IMG/VR virus record: IMGVR_UViG_3300033146_005641
Span: 1 to 64,000 of that record
Strand: one strand, 5' to 3'
DNA length: 64,000 nt
Source: a virus
Below, in pieces: positions 7,853 to 15,292 of this stretch. How positions within the stretch are numbered: the first letter of the stretch is position 1; each line of letters starts with the position of its first letter. Made by a program: the position numbers and the translations under genes. Under the pieces are notes generated by a model. The model was not told where the DNA came from. It did not search any database and worked only from the letters and a program-made list of their open reading frames with translations.

Positions 7853-8009
7853 AGAAAAAGCATTGGAGATATTAAGATTATTATCTAACCTTGAAAGTGT
7901 TATGAACATGAAGATGTTTAGAGACCAAATACCAAGTGGTATTATTGATGAACTTGATAATGAGATATTATGGTTGTTTGACTATATAATGGAGATAGAA
8001 AATGACTAA
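7845..8009 (+). CDS. Hypothetical small protein
   Basis: 54 residues from ATG 7845, chosen because AAAGGAG lies at the right distance; an upstream ATG at 7824 would only add seven residues. All helical (ALEILRLLSNLESVMNMKMF). Function unknown. Confidence 0.5.
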   Translation: MNKEKALEILRLLSNLESVMNMKMFRDQIPSGIIDELDNEILWLFDYIMEIEND

Positions 8010-8044
8010 AAAAGAAATAATTAAAGAATTTAGGAGCATTAAAA

Positions 8045-8434
8045 ATGACAAAAATAGAAACTAAAACAGAAGAGGAAATGATAATACCTCATAAACGATT
8101 TAAAACTGTAATGAGTAGTAATTATAAACAAAGATTAGTAGAAATTATCAAAATTGAAGATAATTTTGTAAATACATATTATGACTGTGGAAAAGGTAAA
8201 CCAACATGTTTAGGTGAAGAAATAAATATCTATGAATTTGTACATATATGTAAAGAATGGGCATTAAGCGAAGGGATTACATTTAATATACAAATGAGCA
8301 AAGACATTACATTGCTTTATATACCTACACATAATATGGACATAGAAGCTAAGACTGAATTTAAAGCTGTTATTAAAGCGTGCAGCTGGTTATTAAATAA
8401 TAAAAGAAGACATAATTATGTATCAAATGAATAA
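8045..8434 (+). CDS. Hypothetical protein
   Basis: 129 residues with RBS AGGAG. Mixed alpha/beta composition with Cys at several sites (YYDCGKGKPTCLG). No catalytic motif or named family recognised. Part of the packed small-gene block. Confidence 0.6.
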   Translation: MTKIETKTEEEMIIPHKRFKTVMSSNYKQRLVEIIKIEDNFVNTYYDCGKGKPTCLGEEINIYEFVHICKEWALSEGITFNIQMSKDITLLYIPTHNMDIEAKTEFKAVIKACSWLLNNKRRHNYVSNE

Positions 8435-8495
8435 TAAATTTGGTTCTAAAAGTTATGTAGTTATTTTAGTAGAATTTAATAAATAAGGAGTTGAA

Positions 8496-8840
8496 GTGTT
8501 AACGCAAGAACAGTGGTTGATATATTTGTATGGAATATACCCAGAAGGTGGTTTAACAATAGCAATGATAGTAATAACATTAATTGGATGGGGATTTATG
8601 ATACCTATAATAAAAATATTTACACGAGAAGATATAGAAGAAGATATAACTATAAATAAAGCTATAACTATAAATAAAGCTATAACAATAGCTACTTTAA
8701 TAATTGCTTGTATAGGATATTTTATACCTCCTAAAAATGTATTCTTCACTATGATTGCTGCACCCTATGTAAAAGAAAATCTTATTGATGAAAAAGGTAA
8801 GTTACATAAGATAGATAATATATCATTGATAAAGCATTAG
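8496..8840 (+). CDS. Small membrane protein with internal tandem repeat
   Basis: 114 residues from GTG 8496 (RBS AAGGAG). Two hydrophobic helices (residues ~21-42 and ~65-90) flank an acidic loop. The loop is made by an 18-base tandem repeat giving ITINKA twice and ITIA once. The frame stops at 8838-8840. A shifted frame continues as DKALEKADKYLDEKEVKDE to about 8885, so the true protein may be longer if a one-base shift is corrected. Function unknown. Confidence 0.55.
   Translation: MLTQEQWLIYLYGIYPEGGLTIAMIVITLIGWGFMIPIIKIFTREDIEEDITINKAITINKAITIATLIIACIGYFIPPKNVFFTMIAAPYVKENLIDEKGKLHKIDNISLIKH
8645..8692 (+). repeat. 18-bp tandem repeat inside a membrane protein gene
   Basis: The unit TATAACTATAAATAAAGC occurs at 8645-8662 and 8663-8680, with a partial third copy to 8692. 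It adds six residues (ITINKA) per copy. Confidence 0.85.
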
Positions 8841-8879
8841 AAAAAGCAGATAAATATTTAGATGAGAAGGAGGTAAAAG

Positions 8880-9134
8880 ATGAATAGAGATGAAGCAATT
8901 GGAGAAGTACACAAATATAAATTTTGGTCTGGCGAAGAAGGATATGCAAACTATGTAGAGGAAACACTATCACTTATTGATGAAATCTATGATGATTTTG
9001 AAAATCAAGTATGTAGTAATTGTAAAGAATTAAAAAGTGGTATAGGGTGTGAAATATATCCTTGTGTTTGGACATGGCTATCAACACATGAAAATGAATT
9101 TGGATGTAATCAATGGAAACCAAAGGGGATATAA
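8880..9134 (+). CDS. Cysteine-rich hypothetical protein
   Basis: 84 residues. The N-terminal helices are acidic. The second half has VCSNCKELKSGIGCEIYPC...FGCNQW, a likely metal-binding cluster of five to six Cys. RBS GGAGG. Similar Cys-rich small proteins occur in phage accessory regions; function unknown. Confidence 0.6.
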   Translation: MNRDEAIGEVHKYKFWSGEEGYANYVEETLSLIDEIYDDFENQVCSNCKELKSGIGCEIYPCVWTWLSTHENEFGCNQWKPKGI

Positions 9135-9137
9135 AAA

Positions 9138-9347
9138 ATGCAACTTGATATTGAACCAAACAATGGAGAGTTATTCAGATGTCAAAAAAACAAGCATAAA
9201 GATACATGGATAACAAAAGATGGTAAAGTATTGATCATTAGTAAATTGACAACAGAATATATTAAAAATGCAATTGAATTATTTGGAGTGGATAATGTTC
9301 CAAGAACAATACTTGAAGAATATTATAACAGAACACAACAAGGATAG
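9138..9347 (+). CDS. Hypothetical small protein
   Basis: 69 residues, three bases after the previous stop. Beta-strand then helix pattern (TWITKDGKVLIISKLTTEYI). No named family. Confidence 0.55.
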   Translation: MQLDIEPNNGELFRCQKNKHKDTWITKDGKVLIISKLTTEYIKNAIELFGVDNVPRTILEEYYNRTQQG

Positions 9348-9350
9348 AAG

Positions 9351-9566
9351 ATGAATAAAACATGTAAAATATGTGGGCAAACAATGCAAATAAAATATAT
9401 ACCTAAAGGTAAAATATTTTTATGGAAGTATCCAGATAATATGAAATCAGATTGGTTCGATAGAAGGGAATTTAGTCTTGGTTCAGATTATAAACTAAAT
9501 AAGGACTTAAAATATCTATATTGTTCTTGTGGATATAGTGAATATAAGGAGATAGAAGATGAATAA
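9351..9566 (+). CDS. Zinc-ribbon protein
   Basis: 71 residues with CKICG near the N-terminus and CSCG near the C-terminus, the four Cys of a small zinc ribbon separated by a long insertion. Overlaps the next start. Probably nucleic-acid or protein binding. Confidence 0.6.
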   Translation: MNKTCKICGQTMQIKYIPKGKIFLWKYPDNMKSDWFDRREFSLGSDYKLNKDLKYLYCSCGYSEYKEIEDE

Positions 9567-10008
9567 AAAAGATGTATTAAACACATTTATAGACAGGTTA
9601 GATAATGAGTTAGTAGAATTAAGAGAGAAGTTTAATAAATTAGAATTATTTCTTAATGATAAAAAGAAGACAAAAAAGATTCCAGAGAAACAGATATTTC
9701 TATTAAGAAAGCAATATAAAATAATGCAAGATTATATTGATGTATTAGTTGAAAGAATATCATTAGCAAGAAATCCAGATAAAGATGAAAAACCTCAAGA
9801 AGCAGGAAAGAAAGTACAAACAATGTGGTCTGATAATGATAGAGAATTGCCTTATGTTTTTGATTTATTATTTGACATAAAAACAGAGGCACAACTTTAT
9901 AATGCTTTAAATTATGAAAAAACCGGTCACAGTAGAGATGTTGATGAAATTTATAGTGTAGCTTTAAATGAAGGATATACTAAAGAATATCTATCTAAAT
10001 ATAAATGA
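9559..10008 (+). CDS. Coiled-coil hypothetical protein
   Basis: 149 residues. The first ~75 are strongly heptad-like and charged (FIDRLDNELVELREKFNKLE), predicting a coiled coil. The C-terminal part is more globular. RBS AAGGAGATAGAAG. No function assigned. Confidence 0.6.
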   Translation: MNKKDVLNTFIDRLDNELVELREKFNKLELFLNDKKKTKKIPEKQIFLLRKQYKIMQDYIDVLVERISLARNPDKDEKPQEAGKKVQTMWSDNDRELPYVFDLLFDIKTEAQLYNALNYEKTGHSRDVDEIYSVALNEGYTKEYLSKYK

Positions 10009-10022
10009 TAAGGAGATAGAAT

Positions 10023-10268
10023 ATGAATAAATATGCAATAGCACAAAGCTCACTAACTAATAATATTTATGTTGGTAGGCTTAACGAAAAACGTACAGAG
10101 TGGCTAGATAAAGAAGATGCAACACTTGAAACTGTAAGTGCGGTAGTAAATCATATATTACAAAACATAGAAGATGAGAATAACAACACTGTCAATATTA
10201 GCAGAGGAGATAAAATATATAGCTTAACTTTAACAGTGGAAACAAAAAAGGAAAATCAAAGGATATAG
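10023..10268 (+). CDS. Hypothetical small protein
   Basis: 81 residues directly before thyX, with a good RBS (AAGGAG). Mixed composition (MNKYAIAQSSLTNNIYVGRL). No domain recognised. Confidence 0.55.
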   Translation: MNKYAIAQSSLTNNIYVGRLNEKRTEWLDKEDATLETVSAVVNHILQNIEDENNNTVNISRGDKIYSLTLTVETKKENQRI

Positions 10269-10271
10269 AAG

Positions 10272-11189
10272 ATGACTCATATAAAATTAAATAAAGGGTT
10301 TTTAAATGGATATAAAAAAGTAGGCGGACTAACTTATAGTCTACCAGAAGTTTGGCTATTGCAAAATACTGGTATTGGTACTTGTGAACTAGCCGCTAGA
10401 ACAGCTTATGACAGTTTTATAAACAGTGAACATGAGGTTATTGCAGAGGATTTTAATAGTGGAGCATTTAATACTGAAAGTATTAACCAACTTAATGATA
10501 TCAAGTCTAGCAGTTTACTTGATGATCTTGCTTGGACTTACTTTCACCATAGTGTATTAGAACATGCAAATCTAACATACTTGATTAAAGGTATTTCAAG
10601 AGGGGTATTACAAGAACATGCAAGACACCGTATTCAAGGTATCACTGTTAGAAGTACTCGCTATACAATGGGTAAACTCATTAATGCTTTTAATACAGAT
10701 AAATATATCAATCAGGGAAATGCTATTCCATCTGATTGGTTCATTGAAACAGTTTTAGGGTTTAATATGTTTGTAACTCAAGATGTAGAATACAATAAAT
10801 TACAAATTCAAGATATTTGGAAAAAACTAACATATCAAAAATCTGCAATGGATGAAGGAACTTTTTTAAAAGATACTATGTCAAGAGAACAACTAAATTG
10901 GATTACAAGTGACCTGTCTTCATCACTGACCCAAGATGATGTATTTACAATGCTGCAACGGCTAAAAAAGAAACGTAATGTAGGTGATATACTAAAACAT
11001 ATAGTTAATGACAATTGGAAAGTTGATATGGTGGTAACCTTTAATCTTCGCTCATTGAAAAACTATTTTGAACTTCGTGACTCAGGTGCTGCATTTTGGC
11101 AAATCCAAAAACTAGCTAAGGCTATGAAAGAAGCCACTCCTGAAAAATATCTCAGACTTATTGATAAGTCATATAAGAAGAATAAATAG
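10272..11189 (+). CDS. thyX: FAD-dependent thymidylate synthase ThyX
   Basis: 305 residues. Makes dTMP from dUMP using methylene-tetrahydrofolate, FAD and NADPH. The family signature RHRx7S is present as RHRIQGITVRS (~residues 116-126). The C-terminal NLRSLKNYFELRDSG segment (~255-270) matches the usual substrate-binding NLR...R region. It is longer than typical ThyX (about 220-250) owing to a central helical insertion. Together with NrdAB, dUTPase and the deoxynucleotidase it supplies DNA precursors. It is the last gene of the promoter-poor block starting at 5.3 kb. Confidence 0.9.
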   Translation: MTHIKLNKGFLNGYKKVGGLTYSLPEVWLLQNTGIGTCELAARTAYDSFINSEHEVIAEDFNSGAFNTESINQLNDIKSSSLLDDLAWTYFHHSVLEHANLTYLIKGISRGVLQEHARHRIQGITVRSTRYTMGKLINAFNTDKYINQGNAIPSDWFIETVLGFNMFVTQDVEYNKLQIQDIWKKLTYQKSAMDEGTFLKDTMSREQLNWITSDLSSSLTQDDVFTMLQRLKKKRNVGDILKHIVNDNWKVDMVVTFNLRSLKNYFELRDSGAAFWQIQKLAKAMKEATPEKYLRLIDKSYKKNK

Positions 11190-11202
11190 TGTTTTGAATA
11201 TT

Positions 11203-11268
11203 ATGGTTTATTTTATCCTTATAGAGTATATACATATCATAAAAAGAAATCCTCAAAGATATATTTAA
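11203..11268 (+). CDS. Very small peptide ending NPQRYI
   Basis: 21 residues from ATG 11203 (MVYFILIEYIHIIKRNPQRYI). It is a hydrophobic helix followed by a variant of the shared tail. The stop TAA overlaps ATG 11268 of the next gene (TAATG). It could be a remnant of a longer tailed gene or a leader peptide. Confidence 0.4.
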   Translation: MVYFILIEYIHIIKRNPQRYI

Positions 11269-11501
11269 TGACTAGAATTAGAAAATTTATTACGAGAGAA
11301 AAAGCGGATTCTATGAGCTTTTATATCCTATTAGATTTATTTGATAGGTTTCCTGAATTAGAAAATAATTATGTGATCTTAGATGATATAGCTTATAATT
11401 ATAAAGGACATCCTATAATAGTTTTAGATTATTATTTTGATGATGATTTAGAACTAAATGAAGAAGAGGCTAAAGCGAAGTTACCTCATCTTTTTATCTA
11501 A
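11268..11501 (+). CDS. Hypothetical small protein with PHLFI tail
   Basis: 77 residues, acidic (DDIAYNYKGHPIIVLDYYFD), ending AKLPHLFI, a variant of the shared tail. Coupled to the preceding peptide by TAATG; followed directly by an early promoter. Function unknown. Confidence 0.6.
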   Translation: MTRIRKFITREKADSMSFYILLDLFDRFPELENNYVILDDIAYNYKGHPIIVLDYYFDDDLELNEEEAKAKLPHLFI

Positions 11502-11502
11502 C

Positions 11503-11525
11503 TTTAAGTCTTATTATAATATAAT
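11503..11525 (+). promoter_or_regulatory. Early-type promoter
   Basis: TTTAAGTCTT, with TATAAT at 11520-11525 giving the standard 11-base spacing; a further TATAAT lies at 11515. A leader AAGAAAGAAGGATATAAAG precedes ATG 11560. Confidence 0.75.
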
Positions 11526-11559
11526 ATAATATATTATATAAAGAAAGAAGGATATAAAG

Positions 11560-12372
11560 ATGAATATTTGTTTACAATGCGGAAAAAATTATAAACGTTC
11601 TCATACGTGTAAAAAACCAGAAACTTTTAAAAATAAATTAAAAGATATAGAAAACTATAAAGAGTTCTGGAATATATTAGAAAATCACTTAAAAGACCTA
11701 AACATTAAAATAGAATTTGATGAATATCCTACAATTTTTTCAGATAACGCTTATGATTCTTATGAATATAAAGGACCTGGGTGGAGTGGAAGATTTGTAG
11801 GAAAGATAGAATCTGAATACGACATTTCTTTCTCTAATGTTTTTGGATGGTTTGATTCTTTATTAGAGGGAGGTGTAGAGACAGGTTCAGGATGCTCGGG
11901 AGAGAGATTTAGTATGAGCAATTCTCGAATAGATATGAGATTGTTTCCTAAGATGTATAAAGAATGGGAGAGAGAAAGTAATTATTTTTATAATGAAAGA
12001 GAACAAATTTCAGATAATATAAAGAATGTTATAAAAGATAGAAAAAGAAAATCTCATCATTATGCTGAGTATAGTGAAGAATATAGAGAGTTATATTGGA
12101 AGGAAAAGGAAATTAGAGAATGTCTTGTAGAGATTTCAAGAGTAAAAGATTTAATTTGGGATAAAAAAGTAAAAGAATTTCAATCAAATAATCCTATAGA
12201 TCTTCCAGATCCGAAAAGTGTTTCAGAAGCCGAATATTTTGAATTAAAGAAATTAAACTATACTATTCCTGAAATGGAATATGAAGATTTACAACACAAA
12301 GTGAGAAAAATAGTCGAGAGACTTAATAAATTAAAAGATTATATAAAAAATCACCCTCAATATTTTATCTGA
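11560..12372 (+). CDS. Hypothetical protein with zinc knuckle and PQYFI tail
   Basis: 270 residues. An N-terminal CLQCGKNYKRSHTC suggests a zinc-binding knuckle. The middle holds a Gly/Trp-rich segment (YKGPGWSGRFVGKI), then long charged helices (~140-260) likely forming a coiled coil. It ends KNHPQYFI. This is one of the larger tail-bearing proteins, so the tail is not limited to tiny genes. Function unknown. Confidence 0.7.
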   Translation: MNICLQCGKNYKRSHTCKKPETFKNKLKDIENYKEFWNILENHLKDLNIKIEFDEYPTIFSDNAYDSYEYKGPGWSGRFVGKIESEYDISFSNVFGWFDSLLEGGVETGSGCSGERFSMSNSRIDMRLFPKMYKEWERESNYFYNEREQISDNIKNVIKDRKRKSHHYAEYSEEYRELYWKEKEIRECLVEISRVKDLIWDKKVKEFQSNNPIDLPDPKSVSEAEYFELKKLNYTIPEMEYEDLQHKVRKIVERLNKLKDYIKNHPQYFI

Positions 12373-12373
12373 T

Positions 12374-12396
12374 TTTAAGTTTTATTATACTATAAT
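12374..12396 (+). promoter_or_regulatory. Early-type promoter
   Basis: TTTAAG, 11 bases, TATAAT. The leader here diverges from the usual one and runs about 105 bases before the next good start at 12503. Confidence 0.65.
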
Positions 12397-12502
12397 ATAC
12401 TATATAAAGAGAGAAGAAGATATTTATTCTGCAGATTGTGTGGATACTATTATTTTGCTCTTAATTATAGTCTCTAAAGATTAGATAGGAGTGATTGTTT
12501 AT

Positions 12503-12790
12503 ATGAAAAAAGTAGAAAAATTTAATGAAATAGATGAAGAAAATGTTATAGTTATTAAAAATATGTGTCACGCTATACCTGAAAGTCATATGTTTGAATA
12601 TACCGTATCTTATGAAATGAGAAATGATGAAGAAATTTTTGAAATATTGGGTATAGTTACTACTTCTCGTTCATATACTACCTTAAAAAATTTAAGAAAC
12701 AATATCAAAATTACTTTATATGAATATGATTTAGATTGGTGCGAAATGTTCGAGGATAACAAATCTGAATATCCTCAATATTTTATATAG
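12503..12790 (+). CDS. Hypothetical protein with PQYFI tail
   Basis: 95 residues from ATG 12503. An in-frame GTG at 12491 sits on top of the AGGAG and is less likely. Acidic, alpha/beta (VEKFNEIDEENVIVIKNM). Ends SEYPQYFI. No promoter follows the stop; the next gene starts 15 bases on after its own RBS. Confidence 0.65.
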   Translation: MKKVEKFNEIDEENVIVIKNMCHAIPESHMFEYTVSYEMRNDEEIFEILGIVTTSRSYTTLKNLRNNIKITLYEYDLDWCEMFEDNKSEYPQYFI

Positions 12791-12805
12791 AACGTAGGAG
12801 GATAA

Positions 12806-13162
12806 ATGTATAGAGCTTCAGAGTTTATTAATAAAGATAATATGATTAGAATTCTTAAAGATAATCTACCTCTATTCTTATTGAGAGATAGTGAAATTAT
12901 AGAAATTAAACATGTTTCTAAAAAATTTTATAGAGATAGAGCACCTTTAGAGACAGATAAAGACCATCCTGAATTTCCCGAAGATACCGGAAAATATGCT
13001 ATAGATACTAGGAAAGATGTATTGTTTGAAAACAGTATTGAGGCTGAGGCGTATAAAAGAATAGAGTATTCTAAACATATTATGAAAAATTTTGATTCTA
13101 TTAGGAGAGAATATTTAAAGATGAAGAAATTTAAGGAGGAGAATCCACAATATTTTATATGA
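12806..13162 (+). CDS. Hypothetical protein with PQYFI tail
   Basis: 118 residues (MYRASEFINKDNMIRILKDN), mixed charge, ending KEENPQYFI. RBS GGAGG. Directly followed by another gene with no promoter between, showing the tail is kept even where no promoter cassette overlaps it. Confidence 0.65.
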   Translation: MYRASEFINKDNMIRILKDNLPLFLLRDSEIIEIKHVSKKFYRDRAPLETDKDHPEFPEDTGKYAIDTRKDVLFENSIEAEAYKRIEYSKHIMKNFDSIRREYLKMKKFKEENPQYFI

Positions 13163-13171
13163 GGAAGAGTA

Positions 13172-13264
13172 ATGGAATATGTGATAATATTTATTATGAT
13201 GGTGATAATTTTAGGTACTACTTTAATATGTGCTGTAGAGTATAGTGAGGATTTAGATGACTAA
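13172..13264 (+). CDS. Very small membrane protein
   Basis: 30 residues, one transmembrane helix (VIIFIMMVIILGTTLICAV) and an acidic C-terminus (EYSEDLDD). RBS GAGGAAG. Overlaps the next ATG by eight bases. Confidence 0.5.
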   Translation: MEYVIIFIMMVIILGTTLICAVEYSEDLDD

Positions 13265-13646
13265 ATATAAAAGAAACGAAAGATTAAATAAAAGCCTTTA
13301 TTGGGGATTCTTTAAAGGTGGATATATCTCACCTAACCTAATTAAAAATAAAACTTCTAAAAATAGAAGTTTGGTACAATGTTCTTTTGAGATAGAAGAA
13401 ATTCCTTGTAAATCTGAGTTTGTGGTTATTAATACTATTGCTGATCCTTTAGAGTCTCTCTTGTTTAATCCTTTAAGAGATAAAAAATATAAATTCCAAT
13501 ATTGGTTATGGGAAGTTGAAAAGAACGGAAAAAGAAAAAGAGCTAAAGAAACCCTATTTAGAGACAGGAAAGATTTAGAAAATTATATCTATAAGATATG
13601 TAAACCTAACATATTAGAAAAAATTATAAAATTTATAGGGATGTAG
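13257..13646 (+). CDS. Hypothetical protein
   Basis: 129 residues, basic at both ends (KYKRNERLNKSLYWGFFKGG and KICKPNILEKIIKFIGM). Translationally coupled to the upstream membrane peptide. No tail and no recognised family. Confidence 0.6.
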   Translation: MTKYKRNERLNKSLYWGFFKGGYISPNLIKNKTSKNRSLVQCSFEIEEIPCKSEFVVINTIADPLESLLFNPLRDKKYKFQYWLWEVEKNGKRKRAKETLFRDRKDLENYIYKICKPNILEKIIKFIGM

Positions 13647-13648
13647 AA

Positions 13649-13821
13649 TGTGGAGATTAATAAAATTTTTATTTACCGGTTATTGGAATGAGCACGAGTG
13701 GGAGATTTTAGGCAAAACTAAAATATATAATGCTGATAGTATAGAATACGATATACCTGTTAGGATTGAATATATTTTACAATGTAAGAAGTGTGGAAAA
13801 TTGAAAAAGACAAAAGGATAA
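13649..13821 (+). pseudogene. Small zinc-binding protein with a one-base shift
   Basis: The start at 13649 reads MWRLIKFY and soon stops. Adding one T to the T run near 13667-13670 restores a frame reading GYWNEHEWEILGKTKIY and ending VLQ-like YILQCKKCGKLKKTKG at 13821. That is a common small phage family with a terminal CxxC. Single-base loss in a homopolymer, real or artefact. Confidence 0.55.
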
Positions 13822-13824
13822 AAT

Positions 13825-14067
13825 ATGAAAATTATAAAAACGATGTGTGATATAGAAAAGTGTAATAATGAAAATTGTAGTGAGAGAACAATTCAATGCA
13901 TTCGAACCACAGATACTACAGAAGGCAGATCATGTAATAGATATTTCGAAACCAATAAAATAGATATTTGTGAAGAGTGTTATAGCGAACTTCTACGCGG
14001 AGGTTACATTATTGTTTATGGCGCTCAAGGATATAATACTTACAAACTATATAAGAGATATAAATGA
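13825..14067 (+). CDS. Cysteine-rich small protein
   Basis: 80 residues with three Cys pairs: CDIEKCNNENC, a central CIR/CNR, and CEECY. This suggests a zinc-binding domain. It ends with a Tyr/Lys-rich strand. The next gene starts inside it in another frame. Confidence 0.55.
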   Translation: MKIIKTMCDIEKCNNENCSERTIQCIRTTDTTEGRSCNRYFETNKIDICEECYSELLRGGYIIVYGAQGYNTYKLYKRYK

Positions 14068-14269
14068 AAAAATAGAGATAGAAAATAAAATAAAAAAATT
14101 ATATAGAGAGATAGGTCATTTAGAATCAAGACTTCAGGAATATCCACAGATAGGCGATATCATTCAACATATATCAGAAGGAGATCCTTTTATATTGACT
14201 TCGAAGGAATCTGAAAAGATTGATTTTTATGATGACTGGTCTTATTACAGAAAGGTAGAAGATGAGTAA
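14018..14269 (+). CDS. Hypothetical small protein
   Basis: 83 residues if started at ATG 14018 (MALKDIILTNYIRDINEKIE). Charged helix then an acidic C-terminal part (DFYDDWSYYRKVEDE). The start is uncertain because the frame is open further upstream inside the preceding gene. Overlaps the phosphoesterase start by eight bases. Confidence 0.5.
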   Translation: MALKDIILTNYIRDINEKIEIENKIKKLYREIGHLESRLQEYPQIGDIIQHISEGDPFILTSKESEKIDFYDDWSYYRKVEDE

Positions 14270-14768
14270 AACATATTTCACGTCGGACTGGCATTTAGGT
14301 CATAAAAATATTTGCAACTACAGACCTAAATTTAAAACACCTGAAGAAAATGATCAACATTTTATTGATGAATTTAATAAGATTATTCGAAAAAGAGATA
14401 CAGTTTATTTTCTTGGTGATATAGCTTTTACAGAAGAAGCTTTAGAAAAACTAAAAGATCTTAATTACTGTAATAAGAAAATCTTATATTTAGGTAATCA
14501 TGATTATTTATCTACCGAAAAATATTTAGAAGTATTTGATGAGGTTTATGGATTAAGATCTTGGAATTCTTACTGGTTAAGTCATTGTCCTATTCATCCA
14601 CAGGAATTAAGAAATCGTAAAGGAAATATTCACGGACATCTTCATGCTAGCGTCTTAGAAGATATTGATAAAAGATATTTTGATGTTTCACCAGAAAAAA
14701 ATAATTATTCTTTAGTAGATTATGAGATTATTAGGGGGTATTTTGAGGAGTCAGAGAATGATAGTTAA
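14262..14768 (+). CDS. Calcineurin-like metallophosphoesterase
   Basis: 168 residues with the full set of metal-binding motifs: DxH in SDWHLGH (~8-14), GDI (~52), GNHD (~79-82), H in LSHCPIH (~107) and GHLH (~125-128). It matches the small phosphoesterase type seen in many phages. Probable hydrolysis of a phosphodiester or nucleotide; substrate unknown. It lies in a run of overlapping genes (next start at 14758). Confidence 0.85.
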   Translation: MSKTYFTSDWHLGHKNICNYRPKFKTPEENDQHFIDEFNKIIRKRDTVYFLGDIAFTEEALEKLKDLNYCNKKILYLGNHDYLSTEKYLEVFDEVYGLRSWNSYWLSHCPIHPQELRNRKGNIHGHLHASVLEDIDKRYFDVSPEKNNYSLVDYEIIRGYFEESENDS

Positions 14769-15000
14769 AAATGTAGATATGAACTATAATAATTTAGACG
14801 GTAATTCTTACAGCTATTATCCTCTAGAGATACATATTTGTTTAGGCTTATCGTTAGATGAGATGAAAGCTATAGGCACTTCATCTCCGGGAGAGATTAT
14901 GCAAGACGTTATTAAGATTTATTTTAAGAGTATAGGTTTTGATAGAGATGTATCTATAAATGAAATATTAAAAAAAGCATATCCACAGGATTTTATATGA
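14758..15000 (+). CDS. Hypothetical protein with PQDFI tail
   Basis: 80 residues from ATG 14758, chosen for the GAGGAG upstream. Ends KKAYPQDFI, a tail variant encoded by CCACAGGATTTTATATGA, so the codons differ from the common CCTCAATATTTTATATAA. Overlaps the next start by ATGA. Confidence 0.6.
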   Translation: MIVKNVDMNYNNLDGNSYSYYPLEIHICLGLSLDEMKAIGTSSPGEIMQDVIKIYFKSIGFDRDVSINEILKKAYPQDFI

Positions 15001-15236
15001 TTAGAATAGAAGTAGGAGATTTTATACTATATGAATATGATGAAAACAAATATATCGGTGAGATTATAGATATTAAAAAACATATTCTATTAGTTAATCC
15101 GGAGATTAGCCTCGATAAGGAAGAATTCTATACGGATACTATAGAGGTAAAGAGGTCACGGGTATTGAAAAAGCTTGAGGGTGTTAAAAGTGTATATAAT
15201 CAAGTAAAAGAAAAATTTCCATATTACACTATTTAA
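14997..15236 (+). CDS. Hypothetical small beta protein with FPYYTI tail
   Basis: 79 residues (MIRIEVGDFILYEYDENKYI) with a predicted small beta-barrel start, ending KEKFPYYTI, a diverged tail. Similar in outline to 5032-5253. The stop overlaps the promoter of nrdA. Confidence 0.6.
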   Translation: MIRIEVGDFILYEYDENKYIGEIIDIKKHILLVNPEISLDKEEFYTDTIEVKRSRVLKKLEGVKSVYNQVKEKFPYYTI

Positions 15237-15248
15237 GCCTAGTATAAT
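15232..15248 (+). promoter_or_regulatory. Early-type promoter of nrdA, variant
   Basis: TTTAAG overlaps the upstream stop. A TATAAT lies at 15243 and a TATTAT about 10 bases from the TTTAAG. Spacing to the best TATAAT is shorter than elsewhere, so this is a weaker match. Confidence 0.5.
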
Positions 15249-15292
15249 ATTATTATTATACAATTAAACAATTAAATGATTAAGGAGTTAGT

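Noticed and set aside
8651-8674. Late promoters TATAAATA inside the repeat at 8645-8680
   Set aside because: The match comes from the coding repeat, no structural gene lies downstream, and the region is early-type.
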